Shown piece after piece: positions 35,701-47,416 of a DNA stretch of 64,000 nt. The notes beneath the pieces are model-generated. The model made no database searches. It was not told the DNA's origin and saw only the letters and a list, made by a program, of their open reading frames with translations. The stretch's first letter is position 1. Each line of letters starts with the position of its first letter. Both the position numbers and the translations under genes were made by a program. The DNA comes from Lates calcarifer. Lineage: Eukaryota; Chordata; Actinopteri; Centropomidae. Location: NCBI RefSeq assembly GCF_001640805.2, contig NC_066850.1:763149-827148 (forward strand). Reading direction: 5' to 3'.

Positions 35701-38653
35701 TGCCCTGAGCCTGAGCAGGAGCTGGACCGTCTCTCTGGGTGTCAGCAGCTCTGGAACCAGTTCTGTCACCAACCTCACCAGCTCCTCCACCTTTCTATAC
35801 TGAGCCACATCACAACACTGGACCACGCTCCAGGCAAAGGCACACATGAGACGCAGGGTTGGAACCAGGAGACACAGTGAAGAGAGGGACAAAGAGCAAC
35901 CTGCACATGGTGGAAGAAAGTGTGAAATAACATCATTAAAAACAAAGCTAACTGCTGCAGAATAATTCAGTTAGTTCCACATACAGTGGGTTGTGAGCCA
36001 CAGTAAAATACACACTTATTTAACCTGAGTCTGTTTCAGAGCGTTCATGCTGCGATGTCTGCAGAGGTCTGGTCTCAGCCTCTGGCTTGTGACGACTGAG
36101 GACTTCATCCATGATAACAAACCATCTGCTTTTCTGCTTGTTAGAGACCTTCTGTTCCTTAAGTCTTTTGTACTTTTGTTTCAGGAGTCTTATCTTCGAC
36201 CTGCACTGGCTGGTGGTCTTATCGAAACCCTGAGTTGCGAGCTCCGAGCTCAGCTGAGCGAACACTCGCTCGTTTCTCTGAGTGGATCGGAGCTGCTCCT
36301 GGACGCTCTCCTCTGCCCATCGGGTCAGCAACACTTTGACTTCATCTGATGTCCAAACAGCCTGCAACGTGTCTGCTGAAAGCAACGGAACCTAATTAAT
36401 ACAGTGACAGCTCTCTTAACCTGCAGATAAACTTTTTGTCGTGCAGTTTTAAACAACATACCGTTCTCATGCTCGTCCTCTGGTGTTTCAGATTGTGTCA
36501 GCGCTGCAGATGAACCCACTCCTGTAGAGTCCTCTCCATCCAGACCAAGGACACTATCTAAAATAGCAAACCAGTCACTTTTAACCTCCGACTGCAGCTT
36601 CAATTCCTTGACTCTTCTGTACTCTCCTTTAAGATTATTCACTTTAACACTGCACTGAAGTGGTGTCTTATTAAACCCAACCAAGGCGAGCTCATTGCTG
36701 AGGTATGTGAAGACTTGACTGTTTGCTGCTGTGGTGAGAAGCTGTTTCTGAATGTTTGGTTGTGCCCACAGGGTCATCAGCACTTGGACTTCATCCGGCA
36801 GCCACTGGGTTTCATCTGTGAAAACAGATTTAAAAAATAAAAAATAAAAGCAAACACACTGAATTTAAAGATGTACTGAACAACCATCACACGGCTCACT
36901 GAACCTTAGTTTTACCAAGTCAATTCTATTCTCTTCACTGCCATTCAAAGCCAATGGCCTGGCCATGAACACAGCACATAAACATTGACCAGAGGAGATT
37001 GACAGATCACACAGACTGTGGCCTTGAAGGTTTTCCTGGACTAACAGAAGCACATTAAAACATGCAATATACAACAATCTATATTTCCCTCCCCTCTCTT
37101 ACACACAGAAAGAAGCTGTTGTCTCTCCAGGGAATCAAAGTTTAACTTTCTCAGAGAGAGAGAGACTGACATGTCCTCTAGCAGCACCTGCTGTGGATTG
37201 TTGGAAACTGCACAGATGAAAAAATGTATACAGTAGAACAAAAACCTGCATTAAGTTATTTTTTATTTCCACTTACCATCAGTGTCCACATCCAGGACAG
37301 ACTGTGACGGGGGGGACAGAGACGGCCCTGTGGAGACCGGCTCTGTTGTTCTTGAACATTTTGCTGTTGCTGCCTGAGAACTGAGGACATCGTCCATGAT
37401 GAGAAACCACACGCTGGTGCGGGTGCTGTTGCTATCACCCCTGTGCTGGACATTTTTAATCCTCTTATACTCCTGCTTCAGTTTCTTGACTTTCTCCCTG
37501 CACTTCTTTGGTGCTTTGTTGAATCCAAGCGATGCCAGTTCGGCACTCAGCCGAGCGTAAACGTCATTGTTCCTCACGTTGAGGAGAAGCTCTTCTTGAA
37601 CAGCTGGATTTGCCCACAGTGTCAACAATGCTTGGACCTCTTTATTTGACCAACAGCACAAGGGCGTATCTGTAAAAGCAAAACGCCATGATATCTCAAG
37701 CCATGAAAGCAGATAAAATAAAGACATTTGAAGCGAGCAGCATCAAATAACTTAACTGCACTCATATTGTATTTATCTAGACTTGATTTAGGTGCTGTTG
37801 AGAAACTCTAACACTCAGTAACACACTTCTGCCTCCAAATTCACAAGTTTATTTATCTCTTATCATAAAATTAAAGTCCTTGAGCTTGGTAAACTTGCCT
37901 TTGACTGAGGTTTGCACTGCAGTGGAGGTCACAGCGGTGCTTGTAGAGGGACCGTCAACATCTTCTAGCTGAATGGAGTAAATCTGTGGGTCTTGAGGGT
38001 TTTCTGTGGGACAGGGTGATGGAGCTGGTGTAGGGTGGGGAGTGTCCATCAAATCTACAGGAGAACAAGAACTGGATGAAAACATCTGAAATAACTGTTA
38101 GACAAAAATAAATAAATCTGTAACACTATGTGCTGTGACGTTCCTTATTACCACTAACTTATCATGTACAGTAACATTATCTATGATATTATCGCTCCTG
38201 ATAAACTGCAGGTAAATGCAAACAACTGCAGCTTGTTGAGTCAAGGTCCTTTACACATTTCCTCAGCAAAAACTTATACAGAGACATGTTTTTAAACCAC
38301 TTACCTGTTTCAACATCTGAAATCATGACCTCAGATATCATGGCATCTGACTGTCGCCTTTCACCCATGATGGCGTCCATAGCGTCGTACCACCTGAAGG
38401 CCTTGAGTGTGACAGCTCCACTTCCCTCACCGTGTGTTTTAATTCTCCTGTATTCTTGTTTAAGTTTCTTTATCTTCTCTCTGCACTGCTTTGCCGAGCG
38501 ACCCATTCCCATGGCAGCTAGCCTACCTGACACTTCACGGTATACTTTCTCATTTCTAAACGACTCCTCCAGGTCGCGCTGAATTTTCTCCTCTGACCAG
38601 ACAGCGATAAGCGCCTGAGTCTCTTCATGAGACCAGTTCACCGGTGGCTCCAT
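32702..38653 (-). CDS. Four-Myb/SANT, TIN2-type domain, C2H2 zinc-finger protein
   Basis: Twelve in-phase exons: 38653-38305, 38054-37899, 37669-37277, 36815-36462, 36375-36025, 35900-35698, 35604-35497, 34800-34720, 34563-34453, 34335-34218, 33968-33711 and 33549-32702; 1,109 residues. Exons 1, 3, 4 and 5 each encode a Myb/SANT-like (Myb_DNA-bind_4) domain, e.g. NWSHEETQALIAVW...QCREKIKKLKQEYRRIK. Exons 6-10 encode a TINF2_N-type domain (LCLLVPTLRLMCAFAWSVVQ, YRKVEELVRLVTELVPELL, then EVFPIHYG). The last exon has about eight C2H2 fingers; the one starting CQICGKASIQHLARH is two residues short, and a degenerate CSLCPY finger precedes them. TIN2 is a shelterin subunit; the fingers and Myb domains predict a nuclear DNA-binding protein. 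The ATG is chosen as the first in frame (NMEPPVNW). The exon 2 donor is GC; the exon 11 donor (GAAT|GTACTT) is weak. Function unknown. Confidence 0.8.
37103..37207 (-). other. Possible extra 105-nt exon in the Myb/TINF2_N/zinc-finger gene
   Basis: It lies between exons 3 and 4, with acceptor CATCTGTGCAG and donor GTAAGAG. It starts and ends in phase 1 like its neighbours and would add 35 residues (VSNNPQQVLLEDMSVSLSLR...). It resembles no known domain. It may be alternative or spurious. Confidence 0.3.
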
Positions 38654-39390
38654 GTTTGTCTTTTCTTTTTGTTCCAGAAACCAAGAGCAACTAGCAAGGC
38701 ATGCTGGAGCTGAAATGTTTTGACTTCTTTTTTTTTTCAAAATGGCGCTCTTCCGCTTCTCGCTTGAATGACGTCACGTTGTCTGAGCCAGTCAGATGAC
38801 CGTTGCCTAGATACGGCTCGGCTGAAGGCGGAGACGCCATTTTTTATTTATTTATTTTTTTAAACAAGAACCGTGTTAGCCGTTTGGCTCGCTTAGCGGG
38901 ACAAAGGCGTACTACACAGGGCCAGTGGAGATGGGCTATTTGTTATGCTGAACTGTTCTAACATGGCGTCTTTTCCGGGTTGGAATCCCGTTCCAGTTGA
39001 AATTTCCGACTTTCGATTCGGAAATTCCGACTTTTGAGTACAACCGGAACGCACCATCAGTCAAGTGCTATGTTTAAGAACATAAGTCACATGTCAACTT
39101 CATGCTGCTTATGTATGGTCCATTAAAACTCAGAGGAAATTTGCCTTGTACGTCAATTTAACTGTTTACAGTTTAAGAAAACATAATGTATTGACTTCTT
39201 ATAGGTTTAACTACCCTGTGGTATAAAATAAGTTCATAAACATTAGCTCCAGCTGCAGCCAGTAACATCTCCTCTACAAGAAGTTTTACTTGAGCTGCTG
39301 AACATGAACCCATGTTTAAGTCAGGGCTCATAAAAGGCAGTTTGGTGATCGGTGCAGTACACAGAATCTCACAAGATATCAAACCAGTAG
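38654..39390. promoter_or_regulatory. Promoter region of the Myb/TINF2_N/zinc-finger gene
   Basis: A perfect CRE palindrome TGACGTCA lies at 38,769-38,776, 116 bp upstream of the ATG. The region to about 39,050 is CG-richer than its surroundings. No coding exon is seen up to the 3' end of the next gene. Confidence 0.45.
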
Positions 39391-39406
39391 CTTTTTGCTA
39401 AGACTA

Positions 39407-39412
39407 TTTATT
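39407..39412 (-). terminator. Poly(A) signal of second TINF2_N/zinc-finger gene
   Basis: AATAAA on the minus strand, about 900 bp past the stop codon at 40,314. It implies a 3' untranslated region of about 0.9 kb (39,390-40,313). Confidence 0.55.
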
Positions 39413-40313
39413 TTTCTGTAAAACATCAAAAAACAAAATATATTGAGAACAGGTACATTACTCTGTGGCTTATATACAAGTCTGCTCACAATAGGATTAG
39501 TGAAGAAAAGATTCCCAGCACAGTCTCATCACACATTTGCATCATGTTAAATGATTCTCCTGCTCAAATCTAAATTCTCTTTGTTTTCTCGTGTTAATTC
39601 GACAAAACAGTATCTACTACTAGAAAACAAGAGTGAAACCCTAATGAACACAGATCAGTCTATTTCAAACCTAAAACAAAAGCAGAGTAGCTGTGATGTT
39701 TACAGTTCAGGGTTATGTATAAAACAGCATGTGGTGAAAATAGTTTTGAATTACTACAAGATACCATAACAAAGTTACATGTTTCCTACTGACACTACAA
39801 CATTTTATCACAGCAGACAGAATATCTACAGACACATGCTCTGAAATGCTTTTATTGTTGACATGATGTCCTACATGAAGGTGGCCTCTTGAAAAGCAAG
39901 AGACATTTTTTACAACTTTCAAAATGATTACTGACAATCAGCAACAAAATGTCCTACTGCTACCGTATTGTTCTCAGAATGTGACAGCTTTGGGTAACAT
40001 CACCTAACCTCATTTCATCACATCACCTAATCACATGAAGAACAACAACAGCGATTAAAACAATGGGCTTTGTTAGCAGAGATCCTCCAGCTAATTTCCA
40101 TTATAATGCAAATTATAACTCAGACTGGTTTAAATTCAATGATCAGAAAAAATTATTATCACATTATTCAAAATGTGTTTTCATGACTCAAACCATCACG
40201 GTGACCTGATCACACCACAAGGAAACGAGTCAAACTCTGAAAATTACACAGTTTCTTCAGTGATCAGCATCACCTCCGATCAGGGCTATTTATTACAAAA
40301 TGTATTTCTTTGA

Positions 40314-43300
40314 TTAATAATCATCGCTGCCCTCGTCGTCCTCGTCGTACTTCCTCTTGAGGGAGTGCTTCTTGTGCTTACCCCTGTGCCTCCGTTTACC
40401 GGAGAAGTCGGGGTTAGCCTCCCTCGTATGTAACTGCTCGTGCTTCTTCAGGAGCCCGGGGACGGAGAATCCTTTCCCGCACGTGTCGCACGTCCAGGGC
40501 TTCTTGCACGTATGAGTCCTTTTGTGGACGTTCAGATGGGACGCCAGCTTGTAGGTCTTCCCGCATACGTCGCAGCTGAAAGGCCGCTCGTTGGTGTGTA
40601 ACCTGATGTGAACCTTCAGATTCCCCACCTGAGTGAAGCTCTTGTCGCATATGGAGCATCGGTAGGGTCTCTCCCTCGTGTGGATCCTCAGGTGAACCCT
40701 CAGGCAGTATTTACTGGAGAACTTCTTTTGGCAGACCGGGCACGGGATCTTAGCTTTGGGCACGTGGTCTTGCTGGTGTCTCTTCAGGTCGGACAAATAG
40801 ACGAAGGTCTTTCCGCACTGGGAGCAGAGATACTGGCGGTCGCCGATGTGATAGCCCATGTGTCTCTTCAGCAAACTGGGGACGAGGAATCTCTTCCCGC
40901 AACGCTCGCACATGTGAGGGCGATCTCTGGTGTGCCAGCGCTCGTGGTTTGACAGCTTGAAAGCCGTTGGGAAGCTCTTGCTGCAGTGCTTGCAGGGGAA
41001 CGTCATCTGGCTCGTGTGGCACTCCATGTGTCTTTTGAAGTAGGTGGACTGCGTGAAGCCCTTGTTGCAGATGTTGCAGTAGAAGGGCTTCTGGCCGCTG
41101 TGGGCGAGCATGTGTTTCGTCAGACTCTGGAGTTTGGTGAAACACTTGCCGCACTGGCCGCAGGCGTAAGGACGCGCCGTGCTGTGGGTCTTCAGGTGGT
41201 TGTTGAGGAACGCCTGTGTGCGGAAACTTTTGTTGCACGCCGTGCAAACGAAAGGCTTCTCTCCTGTGTGAATACGCTCATGGTCCATCAGCTTGGACTG
41301 GTAAGGGAAGCTCTTGTCGCACACGCTGCACGTGAATCTGTCAGCCGGCGGCCGAATTTGCTTTTTTCTTCTTATGCTTGGCTTCGTGTCGTCCAACGCA
41401 CTCAGCCTGGGTGGAGGAAGTGGCGGTAAGGCTGGGAGAGAGAGCGAGTTAGTGGCGATCTGTGACACCCACTGATGCAGCGTGACCCGCTGAGTCTGGG
41501 GCTTTTGGCCGTCTTTAGTTCCTGCGTTCTGTGAGGTGGAGGTAGTTTTGATCGGCACCTGAACTACCCTGAAAGGGATTGATTTCAGGGGCAGCTGCTG
41601 TGGTTCTGGTTTCTCTAGTGCTGCTGCTTCATCCTCTCCTCCACTCTGTAGAGCTGTGGCAGACTGTTCCTGTGTAGAACTCTTCTCCTGCACTGGATTC
41701 TCCCTCTGAGCTGTTGTTGTGACACTCGTTTCCTTTGGGGCGGTGCCATCGCCCGTTTTATCACTGTATCGCCCTCTACGCTGTGGTCTAGCAGCAGGGG
41801 TTGCTGGGCTGTCCGAGTCCTCCGACATCACTCCCAAGTCTTCAGTGTCACTGAGGGGGGCCGGGCTTTTTTCGATGAGGGTGACCGCTAATCGTTTCGG
41901 TGATTCTGGTGGTGGCGGTGGCGGCTCTGCTGGTTTGGGCCGGAAGGCGAGCGAAGACAGGACACAGTCGCCCACTGATGACGAGATGGTGGCTGCACAG
42001 AAAGCAAAGGCTCTGTAAATCGATTTTTGACTGTACTTCATGATTTACAGCACAGACAAGTTTAACTGTCTCTGTCTACTTTGTTAACACAAAAGACTTT
42101 TGATATAATCTGTCAAATTTTGTTACTTGGAGAGCATTTCTCTCTATTTCATCACACCTTTGTATAAAACTTAAACATAAAGTTTACCTTTAACACCAAG
42201 GAGTCCTTTGGCTTGCTGGTGCAGGAGGAGAGTCTTCAGGTCCCCGGGGTCCGGGATAAAGCCTCCACACGCCTCCAGGACACTGGGCTCGCTTGAGATC
42301 ATGGTACCAAGCTGAATGTTAAGAGGCAAGAAATGGAAGTAATGATGAGTTTTCACTGTAAATCTTAGTATGGATCACACATTTCTGTTTCCATCATCCA
42401 ACATCAAATATCTTTGTGTACAATGAACGTACATACATTCACTTCAGATGCCATGTTGATACCACACTGCTCTTTTATAACTTCAACTAATACATTCAAA
42501 ACAGATTTGTCCCGAATTCCTTCAAATATACTACAGATTAAAATGTCTTAATTACAGTTTTCAAGGCCTTAAAATGTCTGGAAGAAGTCCAGTCAGAGAT
42601 TTTACACTGAATTACTGAACTGCTTTAATTTATTTAGCCTACATTTACATGATCTTTGAAAATGTGTCCGTAATGTTAAATGAGTGTTAAATACTGACAG
42701 TAATTACAGTGAAAATGTCAATCAACTGTAAAACACTCATGGAGCCGGTAGGAACAACAGTTCCTGTCTCCTGCTGCAGGGCAAATGTTCGATTCCAGTG
42801 ACAGTATTCGTGCATACCTGGGACAGATTGGGAACAGGAAGAAGCTGCTCCAGCTTGCACACCAGGCCTGCAGTCAGAGCCTGCAGAGCTGTGTCAAACT
42901 TTGTGCCGTACTGTACCGGGAACACTTCCTGCAAAGAGAGAGACATGTATGAGTTAACAGCATTGTGACTGGGTTTTGATGCAGCTGAATTCTCAGTATA
43001 GTCGTCAAATATTAAAATATTAAATATTAAATATTTTCTGATTCCTGTTGGTAGAAAGTGGAACGAGTGTGAAGTCTGGATGGATGTGAATACCTGGAAG
43101 AAGCGCTTCCTCTCAGCAGGGTTTTTGAGCAGATTCTGGACCAGCACCATGAAGTTTAGTTTGAGATTTCTCCACTTCTGAGTCCTTCTGTAACACATTA
43201 AATACTAAAAGTCAGATTTAATTTTCAATTTTAATCTCGTAAAGACTTAAAGCTTGTGCATGTGTTTATGTTTCTCAGGAATAAAGTGTTCTTACCCCTG

Positions 43301-44803
43301 AGGATGCAGAGACCTTCAGCTTATTTATGAGGGTTTGAATAGCTCGGGAATCTGGTGGGCCCTCTTTGTTAAGTAAATCCAAAATGATCTACAGCACAAG
43401 AAAGGCCACATACTACAGTCATTAAAGAACATCAAAACCAAGCCAAAAAAAAAAAAACAATATAGCACAAGATCACATACTGCAACGTTTTAAGGTCTTT
43501 CAAATACAATATTTAATTCAGTAAATGAAGCCTTTAGATAGAGGGGGTAAAGCTGTAATGTCATGTGCTCTCTTTGTTCTTGATGTGTGTGATTTGAATA
43601 TGAAACATGTGGAGTTCATCAACAGTGAGTATCCACTTTGATGTTCAGTAACTTTGAGAAGAAAATCTGGAGGAATGGCGGCCATTTTAGAAACCTGGAG
43701 AGCTCGCAGTCTCACAGGCCTGTGGTGCTTAAAGAAACCGTCTATGAATCTGCTCTATGTGCATTAAATTCACACACACACACACACAACAGGTGAAACT
43801 CACCCTCGCTCTCAACCCCAAGACGAGCTGGGCAGTCTGCTTGAAGCTCATGAGCTCAGGAACTGTTTGCGTCACCATGGTCACAAACTCCTCCACCTTC
43901 CCGTACTGCTTCACGTTTCGCTGCCGTATGACCTGCCATATGTAGGAGTACGTGAGCTGCAGAGGGGAAGCCATCAAACGAAGGGACGCCAGGGGAAGAG
44001 CGCCTCCAGCACCTGTTCAAGAACATGAAGTCAAAGTGAGTTTAACCAGCATGATCTGGCTAACTGTAATATCAACAGAACTCTGATAGATTCATAGACG
44101 TTTTACTGAATTAATACATTTGTTAAATAACTTGAAAACTGTCTGTTACTCATTTACATGGTGTGTACTGGGGTGTGTACTCTACATGCTGTGTGTTTGT
44201 GTGTATAAAAGTAACTGGTCCAGTGTAAATCCTCCTCTCTGAGTTGTGTGTTTAATGCAAACTACCAACAGTCTGTGCGGTTTTGCAGGTGGGGACCAGA
44301 CACCAGCAGCTGTAGGGGGCGCTGTACTGCTAACGACATACTTTGATATCTGCTGCAGATGGTTTGAAAAGTGTGCACGTCCGCGTGTGCGCGTGCAGTC
44401 ATCAAGAGAATGAGCGCCAAACTGCAGCCGAGTCAGAGTTAAACTTTATGCAAACGGAGCAGGCGGTAGAAGTAGACCCGGTGAGAGTTATCGTAGCTGA
44501 TATTCGACGATGCAACGGCCGATCAGAGCATCCGGTGGATGAATGATTTCATTTGAAATCAAACAGCCTGGACAGTCATCGCTAAAGCTAGTTAGCGCGC
44601 TAACCGCCACACTTAGCCCAAAAATAGCCGAACAGACTTGGCTGCGTTCATGTAGACGAGCGATTAAGGGCAAGCAGTCACTTTACTGCTCCAGATGGCA
44701 CATGTTGCATCTTATTTTCTGGCTGCCGTCCTCGGCGGCAGCTGCTGTTAGCTTGCTAGCGTTAGCTTAGCAACTTACCTGTAGTATCAGACCGTCTCTC
44801 CAT
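40314..44803 (-). CDS. TIN2-type domain C2H2 zinc-finger protein (11 fingers)
   Basis: Seven exons: 44803-44779, 44012-43804, 43388-43296, 43177-43094, 42928-42818, 42311-42188 and 41992-40314; 774 residues, phases consistent. Exon 1 gives MERRSDTT. Exons 2-6 encode a TINF2_N-type domain (MASPLQLTYSYIWQVIRQRN, YGKVEEFVTMVTQTVPEL, IILDLLNKEG, then EVFPVQYGTKFDTAL). The last exon has an acidic, proline-rich spacer (PPPPPPESP), then eleven C2H2 fingers in two blocks, starting CSVCDKSFPYQSKLMDH and ending CDTCGKGFSVPGLLKKH. A basic KRRHRGKHKKHSLKRKYDEDDE tail closes it. Introns sit at the same places and phases as in exons 6-10 of the neighbouring Myb/TINF2_N gene, so the two are tandem paralogues. 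It is expected to be a nuclear DNA-binding protein; targets are unknown. Confidence 0.87.
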
Positions 44804-45000
44804 TCTATGCCCCGGATGTGTCGCTAATTCATGCGCTAATCAACCGACTGCGCCAAACAGGCTAACAACAGCGCAGTTTACCCCGAAATATAATGTCGAA
44901 AACTATTTAACCGTCTTTATCGGTAACGTCAAGCCAGGAAGAATAATGGCGACCGCTGGGTAGCGGCTTTCCAAAACAAAAGTCTGAGCGCTTCCGGCGG
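44804..45000 (-). promoter_or_regulatory. Promoter region of second TINF2_N/zinc-finger gene
   Basis: CG-rich sequence just upstream of the ATG. Clusters of GCTAGC/GTTAGC words lie around 44,580-44,770 within intron 1, as at other promoters in this window. Confidence 0.4.
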
Positions 45001-47416
45001 ATGTTACTGTATAAAATAAAAGCACTCATCTTTTCAAAAGATGCGGTGAAGGAATAAAAACTCCAGAGAGGCCATCAGCCATATGAGTTATGGTGATCAT
45101 TTAGTTAGGTTTTTAATTCTTATATTTTCACCATGTTGGGTGCTTTGTGTTTATACTCATCGTTGTTTACATATCTAAATGTTTTAATAAAATAAAAGAC
45201 AGTTTGATGTAATAGAGAACAACAGTCAAAAGTCTGTTCAGAACAGTAAAGTAAATCAAATCCAGCTGTGACGCACGACAACCACAAATACAGTTTTATC
45301 ATCACAAATGTAATCACCATCAATTTTATTGATATTTTTTTTTTTTGCACTCAATTAAAAAATCCCTTGTCAGTGAATGTGTGTGTCTGAGCAGATGACC
45401 TGACAATGATCTGCATGAACGTTATGATGTTTGCTCTGTTCTGGAGACACAAAGATATTTCACCTCATAAAACTAGAATGGAGGAGCAAGCTGCTGCGAA
45501 CAGGGCCTCAAAGAAACAGACCTTTTCTGTTCTACTGTTTTTCCAACAATAATAACATGAACCTTTATATATTTTTATATTGTTGACAGATACTAACAGA
45601 ATATACAGATAATCCTGATATACTGTTTCTCACAGGCCAATGCAGGGAGTAGACAAAATAATGTCAACATTTCATAAAAAAGGAAATTGACCAAATTACT
45701 GTTATGAACTGTTTAACACCAATTAGCCATAAACACCCGACAATCAACACTTTCATGTGAGTTTTCAAAATAATATGAAATAAAAAAACTCTGCCCGTAC
45801 TGCAGGAGGTTCAGGCAAAACACGTCTGTGATATATGAACAATGAAGGAGAAACAGACCAGGAGATGAAAAAGATAAATAACAGGCATGTGTACAGAGGG
45901 TGATGAATGCTTCTATTCAGCATCCCGAGTTCATAAAACCCACCACTGAAAGTATGTGCCCTGATGATTAAGTACTTCAGAGTTACTTCACAGTAATAAA
46001 GTGTTTTCCCTGAGTGTTCACAGTATTTTGTCTACGTCCTTACTGCAGTGAAGAGCAGTTTAAAAATACAATCTTATGGAAAATGTTAATTCAGTTTGGT
46101 AAGTGATTTATCTCGTAACAAAATAACTTAAATATTTCACATATTTTTACAAAATCCAAAAATGAAAATCAGAGAAATCGGTCACTGAAACGACAACAAC
46201 CAACAACTTTATCCACACCAGAAAAACTCTCTAATAAAGGTACATCTTTCCTCTTTTCATTGATGTGTTTTGGAAGTAAATCATTCGAATACAGAAAATT
46301 GTTATTGAAATACTAACCATCCTCTGTAGATGAGGCCACATAGCCTGCGGTCTGGAAAGATTCTTAGCCTGTTGATTCATAGGGATCTGCCGACATCAGT
46401 CGTGTTTGTAACTGGCATTTCCTCCAGCCTACGGGCCTTTCTTTTGTGACGAGAACAAGCCCTCCTTATGCTTCTCGCTGAGCTCATCCTATCTATCCCT
46501 ATCGCTCCTCACTTTCTCTCATCCTGCCTGTCCTGTCTGTCTGACACATACAGTACGAGAGCACTCACACTCGGGGAGTCATGTTCTCATGACTGAACAC
46601 GATTGACTCGGTGAATAAGGCATTAAAAACGCTAACACACTCGCTGTGGCCGAGCAGCAGCTATAGATCACTGGGCAACAGCTCTGAGATACAATGACGG
46701 GATTCAAAGTGCCTCTGGCGATGGCTATCTGCCATCTGGTCAGATCTTTGATACACAAAGTGGGACACTTGTTGAACTGCTCAGCGTGTTGTTTGTGACT
46801 AGCAGGTCTGTGATTTGTGACAGATCACAGATCATAACAATGTCAACAACAAGCACAAGACGAGCTGCTGTTTCTGTTGTTTATCTAAAGACGGTATTGG
46901 TAGGAGTGTGTTTCTTTGCATTTCAGTCTCTGTAAGGACCAGGACACAGCCAACAGGTAAACGACAGGAGACTGACATCCTCCAAACAGTGTGGTTTCAT
47001 TTTTGATCTGCTGAAAACTGGAGCCTGGGAACGCTCTGAATGGCACCAGCGCTGAAAAATAAATCATCGTGCTCTGCTCAAAAACAGGCCAGCCAAGTGC
47101 TGTTAAACACCGGCCAAGGCGACACAATTAACATACTTCACCAGCCATTTTGGCAGATAACCAGCCATTGTGCAGAGAGTTCTTCCCCCTGGTCCGGGGA
47201 GAAAAAAAATCTCTTCGGGTGGTTAAGTGTTAGAAATGCCTGGGGAATTTGTTTCTTCACAGCAGGTGAGTTTTTTACTCTCGTAGCTCAACTCAGTCGA
47301 GTGTCAGACCACAGCTCCTTAATCCAGCAGGCTCCCTGCAAATAACACAACAACCCCGGAGAGCGAGTTGTTAAACTGCTGCCTGAATCGTCCTTCTCCT
47401 CTTTACTAGTTGTGTT
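45001..47416 (-). other. kitlg: Long kitlg 3' untranslated region and gene-end spacer
   Basis: No coding exon is seen. A minus-strand AATAAA at 45,325-45,330 could end the transcript, giving a 3' untranslated region of about 2.1 kb, as is usual for kit ligand. Nearer alternative signals were not obvious. Confidence 0.4.

Noticed and set aside
34700..36000. A clean TRF1-docking FxLxP motif in the TINF2_N zinc-finger proteins
   Set aside because: Only a near match (LSLPP, in the exon 33968-33711) was found, so shelterin docking is not claimed.
40414..41429. Several 80-165-residue frames on both strands over the second zinc-finger gene
   Set aside because: Shadows of the C2H2 array in other frames.
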